DNA from: Candidatus Aramenus sulfurataquae
GTDB taxonomy: Archaea; Thermoproteota; Thermoprotei_A; Sulfolobales; Sulfolobaceae
Assembly: GCA_000565255.1 (NCBI GenBank)
Contig: ASRH01000003.1
Coordinates: 1-64,000 of the forward strand
Direction: 5' to 3'
DNA length: 64,000 bases
The notes beneath the pieces were generated by a model that saw only the letters and a list, made by a program, of their open reading frames with translations, did no database searches and was not told the DNA's origin. The stretch's first letter is position 1, and every line of letters begins with the position of its first letter. This document shows positions 47,717-56,037 of the stretch, one piece after another. Position numbers and translations under genes: made by a program.

Positions 47717-48382
47717 TAGTATTTTTTGACGTAAATCTCGGTTTATACTATCGAAAACAATAGTGTCAACTTTGTCAATTGACTTTTCTATTGCCTGTAA
47801 AATGATGTTCGAGTCTATTTCTGTTAAATAGTGCTTAGAAATAATATGTGATATACAACTACTTTTTGCTAGATTGCTAAAAAGCTTGGAATAATGAGGA
47901 CCTCCAAGGCCTAACACCACCTTGTCGCAGGTGACATTCTCGTAATTTTCCACTCCCCTTAGTACAGCCTCTGCCAGCTTCCTGACGAGTTCTTGGTTGG
48001 TCCAGTAGCTAACGTCGCTCCCTATCTCTGCGAAGACTACTGGCTTATCTAAGGTTGGTCCGTGGTGAGTAGCCTCTATCACCTTGTCTATTGGGACGTC
48101 AATTTTTAGTAACTCCCTGTATATGGAAGTGAGTAGCCTTGGAAAGGCGACGCCCAAGGTCTTTGGCTTACCCCCCATAGCCTTATCAGAGGGGTTTCCG
48201 GGGAAGTGGACGGTAAGCGAAGGAATCCCAGCTGAGCTCTCGTGCCTGCTCAGTATAACAATAGCGTCCGCCTTGTCGTAGGTGAAATCGGTCACGTCTT
48301 CCTCTACAGAGTCGAAGCCAAATAGCTTCTTCGCGGTCTGCCCTACCGGGTCCTTTTCAGAGACTATAACCTTGATGTTCAT
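47675..48382 (-). CDS. dtdA: D-aminoacyl-tRNA deacylase (DtdA/GEK1 family)
   Basis: A 235-residue protein with [40 protein letters not shown] and [17 protein letters not shown], the hallmark His-rich motifs of the archaeal deacylase. It removes D-amino acids from tRNA. The first codons share ATGA with the following flavoprotein gene. The last 60 codons are distinctly AT-richer than the rest. Confidence 0.93.
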   Translation of the reverse strand: MNIKVIVSEKDPVGQTAKKLFGFDSVEEDVTDFTYDKADAIVILSRHESSAGIPSLTVHFPGNPSDKAMGGKPKTLGVAFPRLLTSIYRELLKIDVPIDKVIEATHHGPTLDKPVVFAEIGSDVSYWTNQELVRKLAEAVLRGVENYENVTCDKVVLGLGGPHYSKLFSNLAKSSCISHIISKHYLTEIDSNIILQAIEKSIDKVDTIVFDSINRDLRQKILSYIGTYNISVEFR

Positions 48383-49269
48383 AGCTGAGACCTAGCCCTC
48401 TCCACCAAGACTGGGGCCAGAGCAAAGCCAAATCTATACCCCGTTACGAGCAAGGCGTTCTCTGCCACCTTTCTCACTATGGGCCTGCCGTCCTGCGACA
48501 CTGTCCTAAAGCCCACCCTTACGGAGATATCTTGGGTGTCTACGCTTAAGACCTCAGATAACGTCCTCAAAGTCCTGTTCACCTCTTCGTAATTCACTTC
48601 CTTTGAAGTGTCCTTTACGGAATCTCCGTTCAAGTATAAATACCTTCCCTCCACAGCTATCCTATCCTTGTAGATTAGGATGCCTCTCAAGCCAACTTTT
48701 CGCGTGGTTATCAAGTGGCCTTTATACAGCTGGAGAGGGATCTCTGGAAACAGGGAGCTAGTCTTGAATCCCGTGGTAAACGCGAAGTTGCTCGCCTTTA
48801 TCTCACCCTTGGTAGTCAACACTGACTCAACTCTATTCCCCTTTCTTACTACCTCCACGACCTCAGCCTTCACTACGTTGAGGTTCTCCCTTAGTTTCAT
48901 CAGCAAATCTTCTCCCTCCACAAATAGGCCATTGTCAAAGTACTCGGCCTCGTCGAGGTCTATTGAGGGCTCCAAGGCCCTTATATCTTCCCTACTGATC
49001 TTCTTCCCGTTCAGACCCTTTTCGGGCTTTCTTATTATGTGAACCCTCCTGAAAGGCACTCCCAGTCTCTCGCACAATTCTTCGTACGCCTTTTCCGCTG
49101 ATATACAGTCATCGTAGAGGTCTCCACACAGTGGTGGCATTACGCTCCATAAGCTAGCCTTAGAGTTTTTGGAGTCGCCGTCGTCAATGAGAACGACTTT
49201 CTCGTGCTGAAACCTGTTTGCCAGCAATAGTCCAGTTACTCCCCCTCCTATCACTGCTAAGTCGTACAT
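48379..49269 (-). CDS. FAD-dependent DAO-family oxidoreductase
   Basis: A 296-residue flavoprotein: N-terminal YDLAVIGGGVTGLLLANRF, FTTGFKTSSLF in the middle, and VRVGFRTVSQDGRPIV near the C-terminus. It is shorter than the paralogue at 6.1-7.2 kb. It could oxidise a D-amino acid, which would fit its coupling to dtdA, but this is inference. A 4-nt overlap couples the two genes. Confidence 0.82.
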   Translation of the reverse strand: MYDLAVIGGGVTGLLLANRFQHEKVVLIDDGDSKNSKASLWSVMPPLCGDLYDDCISAEKAYEELCERLGVPFRRVHIIRKPEKGLNGKKISREDIRALEPSIDLDEAEYFDNGLFVEGEDLLMKLRENLNVVKAEVVEVVRKGNRVESVLTTKGEIKASNFAFTTGFKTSSLFPEIPLQLYKGHLITTRKVGLRGILIYKDRIAVEGRYLYLNGDSVKDTSKEVNYEEVNRTLRTLSEVLSVDTQDISVRVGFRTVSQDGRPIVRKVAENALLVTGYRFGFALAPVLVERARSQL

Positions 49270-49330
49270 GTGGTATTAATTAATTTAACCGAATATAAAC
49301 TTTTTAAACTATAGATGAGAGTGATTGCGT

Positions 49331-49750
49331 ATGAGCTCAGACTACGACGCTGAACTTGAAAAGCTCCTAAACAAAAAGCTTAAACAAATCATTAACGAAA
49401 GTAAGCGCATGCAAGAAAAACACGAAGAAAAGGAACTAGTTGCTCACCTCACTTCAGAGACATTCGACGATTTCATAAGATCGCACAAGATAGCCGTAGT
49501 TGACTTCTGGGCAGAGTGGTGTGCTCCGTGTATAATCTTGGCGCCAATAATCGAAGAGTTAGCCAGAGACTACCCACAAGTGGGCTTTGGGAAGCTCAAC
49601 TCTGACGAGAACCCAGACATAGCCTCTAGGTATGGTGTTATGAGCCTACCTACTGTTATATTCTTCAAGGACGGTGAACCGGTGGACGAAGTCCTAGGAG
49701 CGGTTCCCAGGGAAGAGCTGGAGGTAAGGCTTAAACAGCTGATAGAGTGA
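49331..49750 (+). CDS. Thioredoxin
   Basis: A 139-residue thioredoxin-fold protein with an N-terminal helical extension of about 35 residues and the active site DFWAEWCAPCIILAP, then the cis-Pro loop MSLPTVIFFKDG. It reduces disulfides in peroxiredoxins and other enzymes. ATG 49331 is used rather than TTG 49325. The next gene follows after 7 nt. Confidence 0.92.
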   Translation: MSSDYDAELEKLLNKKLKQIINESKRMQEKHEEKELVAHLTSETFDDFIRSHKIAVVDFWAEWCAPCIILAPIIEELARDYPQVGFGKLNSDENPDIASRYGVMSLPTVIFFKDGEPVDEVLGAVPREELEVRLKQLIE

Positions 49751-49757
49751 TAGAGAG

Positions 49758-50396
49758 ATGAAACCGCTTCTATTGGGAATAGACGCGTTAAGTTACACTA
49801 GCTTTATGAAGTGTAACCCTAGGTTTCTTCTAGCGCTGTTCAGCAGTACTTTCAGGGGCGTTGTGCTCAACAAAAAACCCCAACACCCAGCGTCTTCCTG
49901 GATGAGCGTGCTGGAGATGCAGGAAGTAAAAGGAGACTCCTTCTTCAAGGACGTGGAGACCCCCACGCTCATTAAGGAGACCAAAGCAGTTGCAATTAAC
50001 ATTCCAATAACTAATCCCACGTACGGCGAGGTAAGTTTTGAGTACAACGACTCAGTATCTCCACAAGAGGAGATATCGAAGGTAGCAGAGACCATTTTAG
50101 AGGAACTTGAAAGCAGACCAGTCATAGCTAGCATAACAGTACTTGATAGGATGCTCCACAAGAGCAAGGAAAACAAGTGCGAACTCTACAAGCAGGTGGA
50201 CGACGTAATAAGGAAAATTGTAAACAAGGCAGACGACTTCATACTGTTCTCGCCCTATGGGGAACCGACCTCAGATAGGCCAGATGAACACGAAGATTAC
50301 GGAGTCTACTTGTCTACTGTGCCTAGGCCAAATGAACATGACACCGTAAAGCTGCACGAAATAGGCGTGCTCTTTAGAAGGCTAGTGGGGCAATAG
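49758..50396 (+). CDS. Degenerate phosphodiesterase/alkaline phosphatase-fold protein
   Basis: A 212-residue protein that begins LLLGIDALSYTSFMKCNP, with HPASSWMSVLEMQ where type I phosphodiesterases have their PxxTxP nucleophile region, and ends with DEHEDYGVYLSTVPRP. It is far shorter than active members (over 350 aa) and its metal ligands cannot be lined up convincingly. Co-transcribed with thioredoxin. The function is unclear; the family call is tentative. Confidence 0.55.
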   Translation: MKPLLLGIDALSYTSFMKCNPRFLLALFSSTFRGVVLNKKPQHPASSWMSVLEMQEVKGDSFFKDVETPTLIKETKAVAINIPITNPTYGEVSFEYNDSVSPQEEISKVAETILEELESRPVIASITVLDRMLHKSKENKCELYKQVDDVIRKIVNKADDFILFSPYGEPTSDRPDEHEDYGVYLSTVPRPNEHDTVKLHEIGVLFRRLVGQ

Positions 50397-50543
50397 CGAG
50401 GCTGCATGGTAAGGCAAATAGAACGCCCTTCTAACTAACGTAGCTGAATAAGGGATAACCTAAGTAAACTGTGGAGATGCCGAGATCCCACAAGGACTTA
50501 GCCATAGGACTAAGATTTTCATATGTTTTTCAGGGAAAACTAA

Positions 50544-51053
50544 CTATTCAACATTGTTATAAAACGGGTATAACGCCATTATAACTGGGTCGACGTAGAG
50601 CCTCGTCCTGTCAATGTACTTAGTGAGAATGCCTATGGCTCCGACGTTGTATTTGGAGCCAGTGAGGGAAAATAACTTGTCCACCGCCTCTCCTAGCTCC
50701 ATACCTCTTAGTACCATTTCGAATACGCTCTTGGGCAAGGTAAAGGAAGCCGACCTTGACATGTTCTCCTTTCCCTCATTATTTACAACGTACACTACCG
50801 CAAAGGCCACGGGAAAGCCCATATCTACGCATACTCCCCCTTCTATGCCTATCCCTAGGTCTGCCCCAGTCTTTTTTATCGACTTCACTGCCCTGTTCCT
50901 GGCGCCCACGTAGGTCTCTTCGCACATGGGCTGTGGCGGCACCCCAGGCTCAACTTCCACGGGCGCCACTTCTGCCTTAAGTCCCACGGTCTTTATTGCA
51001 ACCCTTACCGCCTCAACCTTTGCCGGATTTGTGCTACCCACTGAAACCAACAT
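50544..51053 (-). CDS. Inosine/xanthosine triphosphatase (DUF84/YjjX family)
   Basis: A 169-residue protein: SVGSTNPAKVEAVRVAI, PPQPMCEETYVGARNRA and GADLGIGIEGGVCVD are the family marks. It hydrolyses ITP and XTP to keep deaminated purines out of nucleic acids, a useful function at high temperature. It is divergently paired with the MqnA-like gene; its TATA (minus-strand CATAAAATA, 51084-51076) is 27 nt upstream. Confidence 0.9.
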   Translation of the reverse strand: MLVSVGSTNPAKVEAVRVAIKTVGLKAEVAPVEVEPGVPPQPMCEETYVGARNRAVKSIKKTGADLGIGIEGGVCVDMGFPVAFAVVYVVNNEGKENMSRSASFTLPKSVFEMVLRGMELGEAVDKLFSLTGSKYNVGAIGILTKYIDRTRLYVDPVIMALYPFYNNVE

Positions 51054-51084
51054 TTTTAACCGCCCTAAAGTCCTCTATTTTATG
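51053..51084. promoter_or_regulatory. Interlocked divergent promoters
   Basis: TTTTTAAC (51053-51060) is about 26 nt before the plus-strand ATG 51082 and begins at the minus-strand start codon. TATTTTATG (51076-51084) is the minus-strand TATA and includes the plus-strand ATG. Both genes are leaderless. Confidence 0.6.
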
Positions 51085-51948
51085 GTAACAATAAAAGTTG
51101 GTGCCTTGGCAGACTCCGGAGATCTATACCCCTTTATCCCACTAATGGAGGGAAAAGTAAGGCCAGAAGGGTTTAACTTAGAGTTTGAGGTAATCCCAAC
51201 AGTCCAGAAAGTAAACGAGAAAGTCTTGAAGAGAGAAGTTGACGTTTCCGTTCCCTCAGCTGCCATGTACCCATATATCCAGGGCGACTACTTTATCCTA
51301 GGCAACGCCGTCGCTTCAGCCATAGACGGGATCACCGGTATGCCAATACTTTCCAGCGAAAAAATGGACGTAAAAGACTTGAGCAACTCAAGGCTTATAG
51401 TTCACGGTCCTAACACAACTGCTTTCACTCTATATAGACTCCTTGTAGGCAAATACAAGAAACTGGTTATCATAGAAAGGGTGTTGGACGAGATAAAAGC
51501 CCTTGGTAAGGAGGGTGACGTACTGGTAGCTGTTCACGAGATCAAGATGATGTACGCCATGAAGAAACTTGGCGTCACTCCCCACGTTGTCACCAGCATG
51601 TGGGACTTGTGGAAGAGAATATCCAACGACGCTCCTATGCCCATGGGAATGGTAGTCTTTAACAAAGACTTGGGAAGGGACCTAGCCCTAAAGTTCAAGG
51701 AAACATACGAAAAGAGCAAGAAGTACGCAGAAAAGCACTTGGACGAGATCATTCCCAAGGACGTTGAGATTATGAGGGAAACCCAAGGCGTAAACATAGA
51801 CAAGGAGATCGTGGAAAAGACTATATGGGCAGACATCCAGGAGTATAACGTCCCACAAGAGAAGGTGATAGAAGGGCTAAACAAGTTCTACAAGTTGGCC
51901 GAGGAAAGGGGAGTATTACCTAAGGTAATCAACCTTGACGTCGTCTAA
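51082..51948 (+). CDS. MqnA/MqnD-like periplasmic-binding-fold protein
   Basis: A 288-residue protein of the MqnA/MqnD/solute-binding superfamily: KVGALADSGDLYPFIPLMEG, VSVPSAAMYPYIQGDYFILG, LIVHGPNTTAF and VAVHEIKMMY. There is no signal peptide, so it is an enzyme or cytosolic ligand-binder rather than a transport protein. MqnA/D act in the futalosine menaquinone route, but other pathway genes are not in the window. A role in quinone synthesis is speculative. Confidence 0.75.
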   Translation: MVTIKVGALADSGDLYPFIPLMEGKVRPEGFNLEFEVIPTVQKVNEKVLKREVDVSVPSAAMYPYIQGDYFILGNAVASAIDGITGMPILSSEKMDVKDLSNSRLIVHGPNTTAFTLYRLLVGKYKKLVIIERVLDEIKALGKEGDVLVAVHEIKMMYAMKKLGVTPHVVTSMWDLWKRISNDAPMPMGMVVFNKDLGRDLALKFKETYEKSKKYAEKHLDEIIPKDVEIMRETQGVNIDKEIVEKTIWADIQEYNVPQEKVIEGLNKFYKLAEERGVLPKVINLDVV

Positions 51949-52664
51949 ATGATGCCGTGAAAGTACGGGATCTTCTTTTTCGTAAAAAGGATCTCTACCT
52001 CCTCTCTCATCTCCTTCAGTACCTCTAGGACGATAAGGAGGTAATCCTTTGGTATCATGAGTTCAGTAAGGTACATATCTCCCTGGTCGCTCTCCAAGGT
52101 AACGGAATACCTAATAAAAGGTACGTACTCAAGCCTTTCCCTAACTACTTTGTTAAAAGAAAAGACGTCTATTACGTAGTCCCTCCTTCCATAGTCAAGG
52201 ATAAAACTGATAACTATTCCCTTGTTGAAAAATCCTTTGAGTATCTCGTTAAAGGAGTAGGTAGACTTTAATGAAGAGTACAGGATAACTTCGGAATCCC
52301 CTTCGTATTGGAAGTGTGGCCTTTCCCCCTCAGCCTTGACGCTAAAGGACAGATCCCATTTATCATAGGCAAAGTCGTAGGCCTCTGGGATCCCCGAGTA
52401 GTTCAAGAACTCCTTTACCCTTAGTCCTTCCTTGCTAAGGGACACGCAAAGATCTTCCCTTATGCTCTTCCTCACGCATTCCTTCTCGTCGAAGTTAAAC
52501 CCCAAGCTACCAAAGGAGAATACTGGCGTAAAGTAAAGGTCCTTTATTCCCTCCAGCTCCTTTTTAACGTCCTCTTCAGACTCTCGTAGAACTTTTGCCA
52601 GTAGGCTTAAGTTGGGCCCTATCGACCTCATCAACTTTATCATTCGCGCTTTTTTCAAATACAT
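51945..52664 (-). CDS. Winged-helix regulator-like protein
   Basis: A 239-residue protein. The N-terminus (IKLMRSIGPNLSLLAKVLRESEEDVKKELEG) reads as a helix-turn-helix of the Lrp/AsnC sort, but the remainder is not a RAM domain I can recognise. It is similar in build to the protein at 62.1-63.0 kb. The start is uncertain (52664, 52643 or 52631); all overlap the CDF gene. Co-translation with the transporter suggests metal-linked regulation (inference). Confidence 0.62.
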   Translation of the reverse strand: MYLKKARMIKLMRSIGPNLSLLAKVLRESEEDVKKELEGIKDLYFTPVFSFGSLGFNFDEKECVRKSIREDLCVSLSKEGLRVKEFLNYSGIPEAYDFAYDKWDLSFSVKAEGERPHFQYEGDSEVILYSSLKSTYSFNEILKGFFNKGIVISFILDYGRRDYVIDVFSFNKVVRERLEYVPFIRYSVTLESDQGDMYLTELMIPKDYLLIVLEVLKEMREEVEILFTKKKIPYFHGII

Positions 52665-53520
52665 TTGCTAATCTCTTCCCCTTGGTAGTTTTAACCTTTT
52701 TAGGTACAATCTTTACCTCTACCATGGCCACCGAATCAAATGAGTAGACTAACCTGTTGACCTTTTTCCTAACTCTGTATGCCTTCCTAAGCTCCGCGTT
52801 CTCCGGCATCCTAACTATAACGTACACCATGAAAAACGAGCCAAGCCTCCTCACGTATACCTTTGACACGTCAATGTTGAAGCCCTTGAGTATCTCATAT
52901 ATTCTCTCTTTTATAGGGCACTCGCAACTGGCTCCTACTAGGGACAGGATTGATTCCTTGACTTCCCTGGCGGTATCTACCAGGATAAATAGTATTATGA
53001 CAACTATCACTGAGATATTAAAGTAGTAGTTCTCAGAAATTATTGCAATTCCACTAATTATTTCCATGACAAAATCCAGCTTGCTGTGGAGCAGGTCAGT
53101 CCTTACAACGCCTATCCAGCTGTAACTCCTCTCTATGAGGTATGCAATAAGTGTAATTCCAGAGGAAGCCCAAGCAAATACTGACAACCAGGCTGGCACC
53201 TCGTAGTTAGCCTTAACCACTGTGGAAAGGTAGTCTATCGATAGAAAGACGATTACACCAGAGGTCATCAAAATAGCTAGGCTCTCGAGGTTGTAGAGGC
53301 CCCACGGGAACCGCTTTGTCCTTCTGTACACTATCTTTAACAGAATGGAATAGAGTAGTGCCCCAAACGCGTCTAGGAAACCATGATAGGAGTCTACTAT
53401 AAGTAAGGAAGAGTTGTAAATCTTAGCGAAAACAATTTCAACGCTCGTAATCCCAAAAATCATAACGCTTGTGACCAAGAACGCTCTGGAGGCTGAGTTT
53501 AGCTTCTCTAATGGAAGCAA
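52576..53520 (-). CDS. Cation diffusion facilitator family transporter
   Basis: A 314-residue protein with about six membrane helices. Metal-site motifs are DSYHGFLDAFG (helix 2) and LLHSKLDFVME (helix 5), both with the canonical His-Asp spacing. The cytoplasmic domain has CECPIKERIYEIL and a 30-residue basic tail that overlaps the next gene. The start is TTG 53520 with a strong GTGATGAGA Shine-Dalgarno 2-11 nt upstream. Confidence 0.86.
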   Translation of the reverse strand: MLPLEKLNSASRAFLVTSVMIFGITSVEIVFAKIYNSSLLIVDSYHGFLDAFGALLYSILLKIVYRRTKRFPWGLYNLESLAILMTSGVIVFLSIDYLSTVVKANYEVPAWLSVFAWASSGITLIAYLIERSYSWIGVVRTDLLHSKLDFVMEIISGIAIISENYYFNISVIVVIILFILVDTAREVKESILSLVGASCECPIKERIYEILKGFNIDVSKVYVRRLGSFFMVYVIVRMPENAELRKAYRVRKKVNRLVYSFDSVAMVEVKIVPKKVKTTKGKRLANVFEKSANDKVDEVDRAQLKPTGKSSTRV

Positions 53521-53727
53521 TTCTCATCACTCTCCACTCATAAATTTGTATTAACGTATTAAAATATTATACTTCAGATGTAAAAAGTCTTCGTCTAAGC
53601 GTTCCACAAGTTACGTTACTAGCGTTTATGGTTCTATGACAAAAAACTACAAACTTTGCCTTTTTAGCCGGGGTAAGGTTTTAAGTAAACAATTTCCTTT
53701 TATGGTGCTCCCTCTGGTGAACTAAAG

Positions 53728-54473
53728 ATGAGGAGCAGGAGCTACTCCCGCAATGCCAGGGGAAGCGTCAGAACAATCGTAGTAAGGCTCTTCCCAAGTG
53801 AGCATCAAAAGAAGAAATTGGGGAAGTTAGCGGACGTGAATGCAAAAATGTGGAACGAGGTAAACCACGAGAGGAGGCAGTAATTCTTTCAGCAAAAGAA
53901 AGTTAGATCTAAAAGGCTCGTGGGAAAAGCGTGAAAAGTACAAGAAGGTTTTAGGAGTTAACGTACAAGCTGTACTGCAGAAGAACAACGAAGCTTGGTC
54001 GTCGTTCTTCTCGTTACTAAAGCAAGGGTAAAATTACCGTTCAACAACCACGTCTCGCCACCTTACTTCATCGCTCAGGACAAGGGTAACAAGTTTACTG
54101 TGAACATTTGGTCTTATCGCGAGTTGACGTTATAGTGAACAAGCTTCACGAGTACGGCGTAAAGACATATCTAGTTGTTGAGTACAATACGTTACGGCTC
54201 CTGGATTTCCATAACGTTGAAGTTGACAGAAAGCCTAGGGGACATTAACTGTCCTTTTGGCCATAAGCTTCACGGCGACTTCTACGGAGCGTTAAACATT
54301 ATGAGGTTAGGAGCGAAGAAAATTGTCAACACTTTGGGTAAGCCCTTTTCTTTTTAGCTCTATCTAGCGGAGTAACTCCCATAAAGGGGAGTATCGCCTC
54401 AGACTTAGGCAAAACCCTTGCAGGGCGTGGAGTAGGCCAGCTTAACCCAGTTGAAGTCCTTTTTACGTCTTAA
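53728..54473 (+). pseudogene. Decayed TnpB (IS200/IS605 OrfB) relic
   Basis: Pieces of a TnpB read in order through several frames: MRSRSYSRNARGSVRTIVVR (stop TAA at 53881), KLDLKGSWEKREKYKKVLG after a frameshift near 53903, KLPFNNHVSPPYFIAQDKG after another, then a large gap where the RuvC core should be, VNKLHEYGVKTYLVVEYNT, CPFGHKLHGDFYGALNIM (zinc finger end and DxxGAxN), and ALSSGVTPIKGSIASDLGK to TAA 54471-54473. No TnpA is present. A hairpin (54375-54392) lies in the 3' part where the guide-RNA region of active elements sits. Confidence 0.85.
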
Positions 54474-54515
54474 TTTAAAGTAAAGTTTATAATTATTTAA
54501 TTATGATGTAGAACT

Positions 54516-54656
54516 ATGGCTGACGAAAAGTACGAAATTAAAAGTTTCAAGGATTTAATAGAAGCGCTATTTAAGTATGATAACTGGTATTTAGGTGGGT
54601 TTGTTATAGCTTTAATACTGTTTGTAATATTTGACTTGGCAGTTTATCATCCTTAA
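54516..54656 (+). CDS. Small single-span membrane protein, 46 aa
   Basis: ATG 54516 opens a 46-codon frame: a charged, acidic N-terminus (MADEKYEIKSFKDLIEALFK), one hydrophobic helix (LGGFVIALILFVIFDLAVY) and a two-residue tail. A TATA-like TTTATAATTATTTAA lies at 54486-54500. It resembles small subunits of membrane complexes but I do not recognise it. Confidence 0.6.
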   Translation: MADEKYEIKSFKDLIEALFKYDNWYLGGFVIALILFVIFDLAVYHP

Positions 54657-54710
54657 AGAAAATAAGAAGATTTTTTTATACATTAGTATATACACTTTTG
54701 TGGGATATAG

Positions 54711-55292
54711 TTGGCAAGGATAAACATAGCTGCGGATGCGGATATAGTTAAGGAGTTAGAGAAGGAGGTAAAAAGTAGAGGGTATACAATATACGCCGTC
54801 ACAAACATCGCACTCAGAGCTATCCTAGAGGTACTTAAAAGCGGGGAAGACTCCACCACGCTACTAGATCTCGTAGAACTTTACAAGATAAGTAAAGACC
54901 TTGATCTAATACCTATCCCTTCCTGGTTCATTGAAAGCCTGGTAAAGCTTGGATACGAAAAAGACCAGAAGAAATTTGAGGAAATATGTGAAGGTGCAGG
55001 AAAGCAACTCTCCTCCTATTTTAAATCGAGGGCATCTAACTTCGAAGACTTGATCCAGATATACTCGGAGGTCAAGGGAGTATTACCCATAAAGGACATT
55101 AGCGTTAAGAGCAGTGGCGACGAAATATTTGACATAAGGCTTACGGGGACGGGATTTAATGTTGAGGCCACTCTATGCGCAGGTCTGGCGTTTAAGAAGA
55201 TATTGGAGACCTACTCCTTCGAAGTGAAGGAGATAAATCCTTCGCCAGGAGGTATAGTCTTCATAAGGGCAAGGTATTCAAGGCCAGCCTAG
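54711..55292 (+). CDS. Unknown two-domain protein
   Basis: A 193-residue protein starting at TTG 54711; a TTTTTTATA element around 54671-54680 supports transcription just upstream. The first 45 residues (INIAADADIVKELEKEV...) look like a ribbon-helix-helix or small DNA-binding unit; residues 110-193 form an alpha/beta domain. No named family recognised. It overlaps nep1 by 15 nt tail-to-tail. Confidence 0.65.
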   Translation: MARINIAADADIVKELEKEVKSRGYTIYAVTNIALRAILEVLKSGEDSTTLLDLVELYKISKDLDLIPIPSWFIESLVKLGYEKDQKKFEEICEGAGKQLSSYFKSRASNFEDLIQIYSEVKGVLPIKDISVKSSGDEIFDIRLTGTGFNVEATLCAGLAFKKILETYSFEVKEINPSPGGIVFIRARYSRPA

Positions 55293-55991
55293 TTTCTCGT
55301 TGCAACTCGAGAGTATCCTACATAGCACTTGGTTTGTCTCCAATGGCACGGAGCTGATCGAATAAGATTCTTTGAAAAGCTCCAAAACCTCCCTGGAAAA
55401 CTTTCCGTGGGGAAAGGCCCCGATGCCTAACAGGGTTTTATCGTCTATTTCCTCGCACAACTTAGTGGGAGGAACGTAAGTACCGTCCTCGCTGAGCAGA
55501 ACTAGCTTATATTCCTTGGAGAGGTCAGAGAGAGTGAGGTCTGTCACTTCCATTAGGGGGTTCTGCGATTCGGGAGGGACCTTTCCGTTAATTAAAAGCT
55601 GCTCCATTAAGCTCACAAATCTATTATAGTTCTTGGGTGGTCTTACCTCCCTGTTTACCTTGATAATCTTCGAGTCTATCGTGTGTATGTAGAGGTCTCC
55701 CCTCACAAACGGTTCCGTGAGGAAAAGGATCATGGCAGAGTGGACGATATCAGGCCGTCCCCTCTTTTCCCTGTCCTTCAAGTTTTTCATTGCGAAGTAA
55801 TGTACAGATATATCAAGGAGAACTTCAGTAGGCTTCTTACCCCTCTTCTTGGCGTTTTTCACCACGCTAGGGTGATTAGAGATTTCGCGGGGGACGAGTT
55901 CTAGGGACGAGTCGAGCAAAATAACGTTAACCCTCAAGTTGTTCCCCACGGACAGAACAATCACAGACGACCTAGGATTAAAGCTTTTCAT
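55278..55991 (-). CDS. nep1: rRNA pseudouridine N1-methyltransferase Nep1
   Basis: A 237-residue SPOUT-class methyltransferase from ATG 55991: KRGKKPTEVLLDISVHYFAM, RGRPDIVHSAMILFLTEP, PPKNYNRFVSLMEQLL and the SAM-knot GIGAFPHGKF are the Nep1/Emg1 signatures. It N1-methylates a pseudouridine in the small-subunit rRNA and aids 30S assembly. The longer upstream frame is rejected because it overlaps the divergent promoter. Confidence 0.92.
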   Translation of the reverse strand: MKSFNPRSSVIVLSVGNNLRVNVILLDSSLELVPREISNHPSVVKNAKKRGKKPTEVLLDISVHYFAMKNLKDREKRGRPDIVHSAMILFLTEPFVRGDLYIHTIDSKIIKVNREVRPPKNYNRFVSLMEQLLINGKVPPESQNPLMEVTDLTLSDLSKEYKLVLLSEDGTYVPPTKLCEEIDDKTLLGIGAFPHGKFSREVLELFKESYSISSVPLETNQVLCRILSSCNEKLGWP

Positions 55992-56037
55992 GACAACACA
56001 ATTACGCTTTAATTTTGCCACCCAATTACCATGAAGA

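Noticed and set aside
50400-50543. Possible H/ACA-type hairpin (TGTGG/CCACA) between genes
   Set aside because: The stem is short, there is no K-turn or properly placed ACA box, and no promoter could be assigned.
50926-51081. Upstream extension of the MqnA-like frame
   Set aside because: It lies antisense in the ITPase gene, and the TATA position supports ATG 51082.
53521-53531. GTGATGA on the minus strand, C-box-like
   Set aside because: It is directly upstream of the CDF start codon and is better explained as a Shine-Dalgarno; no D box follows.
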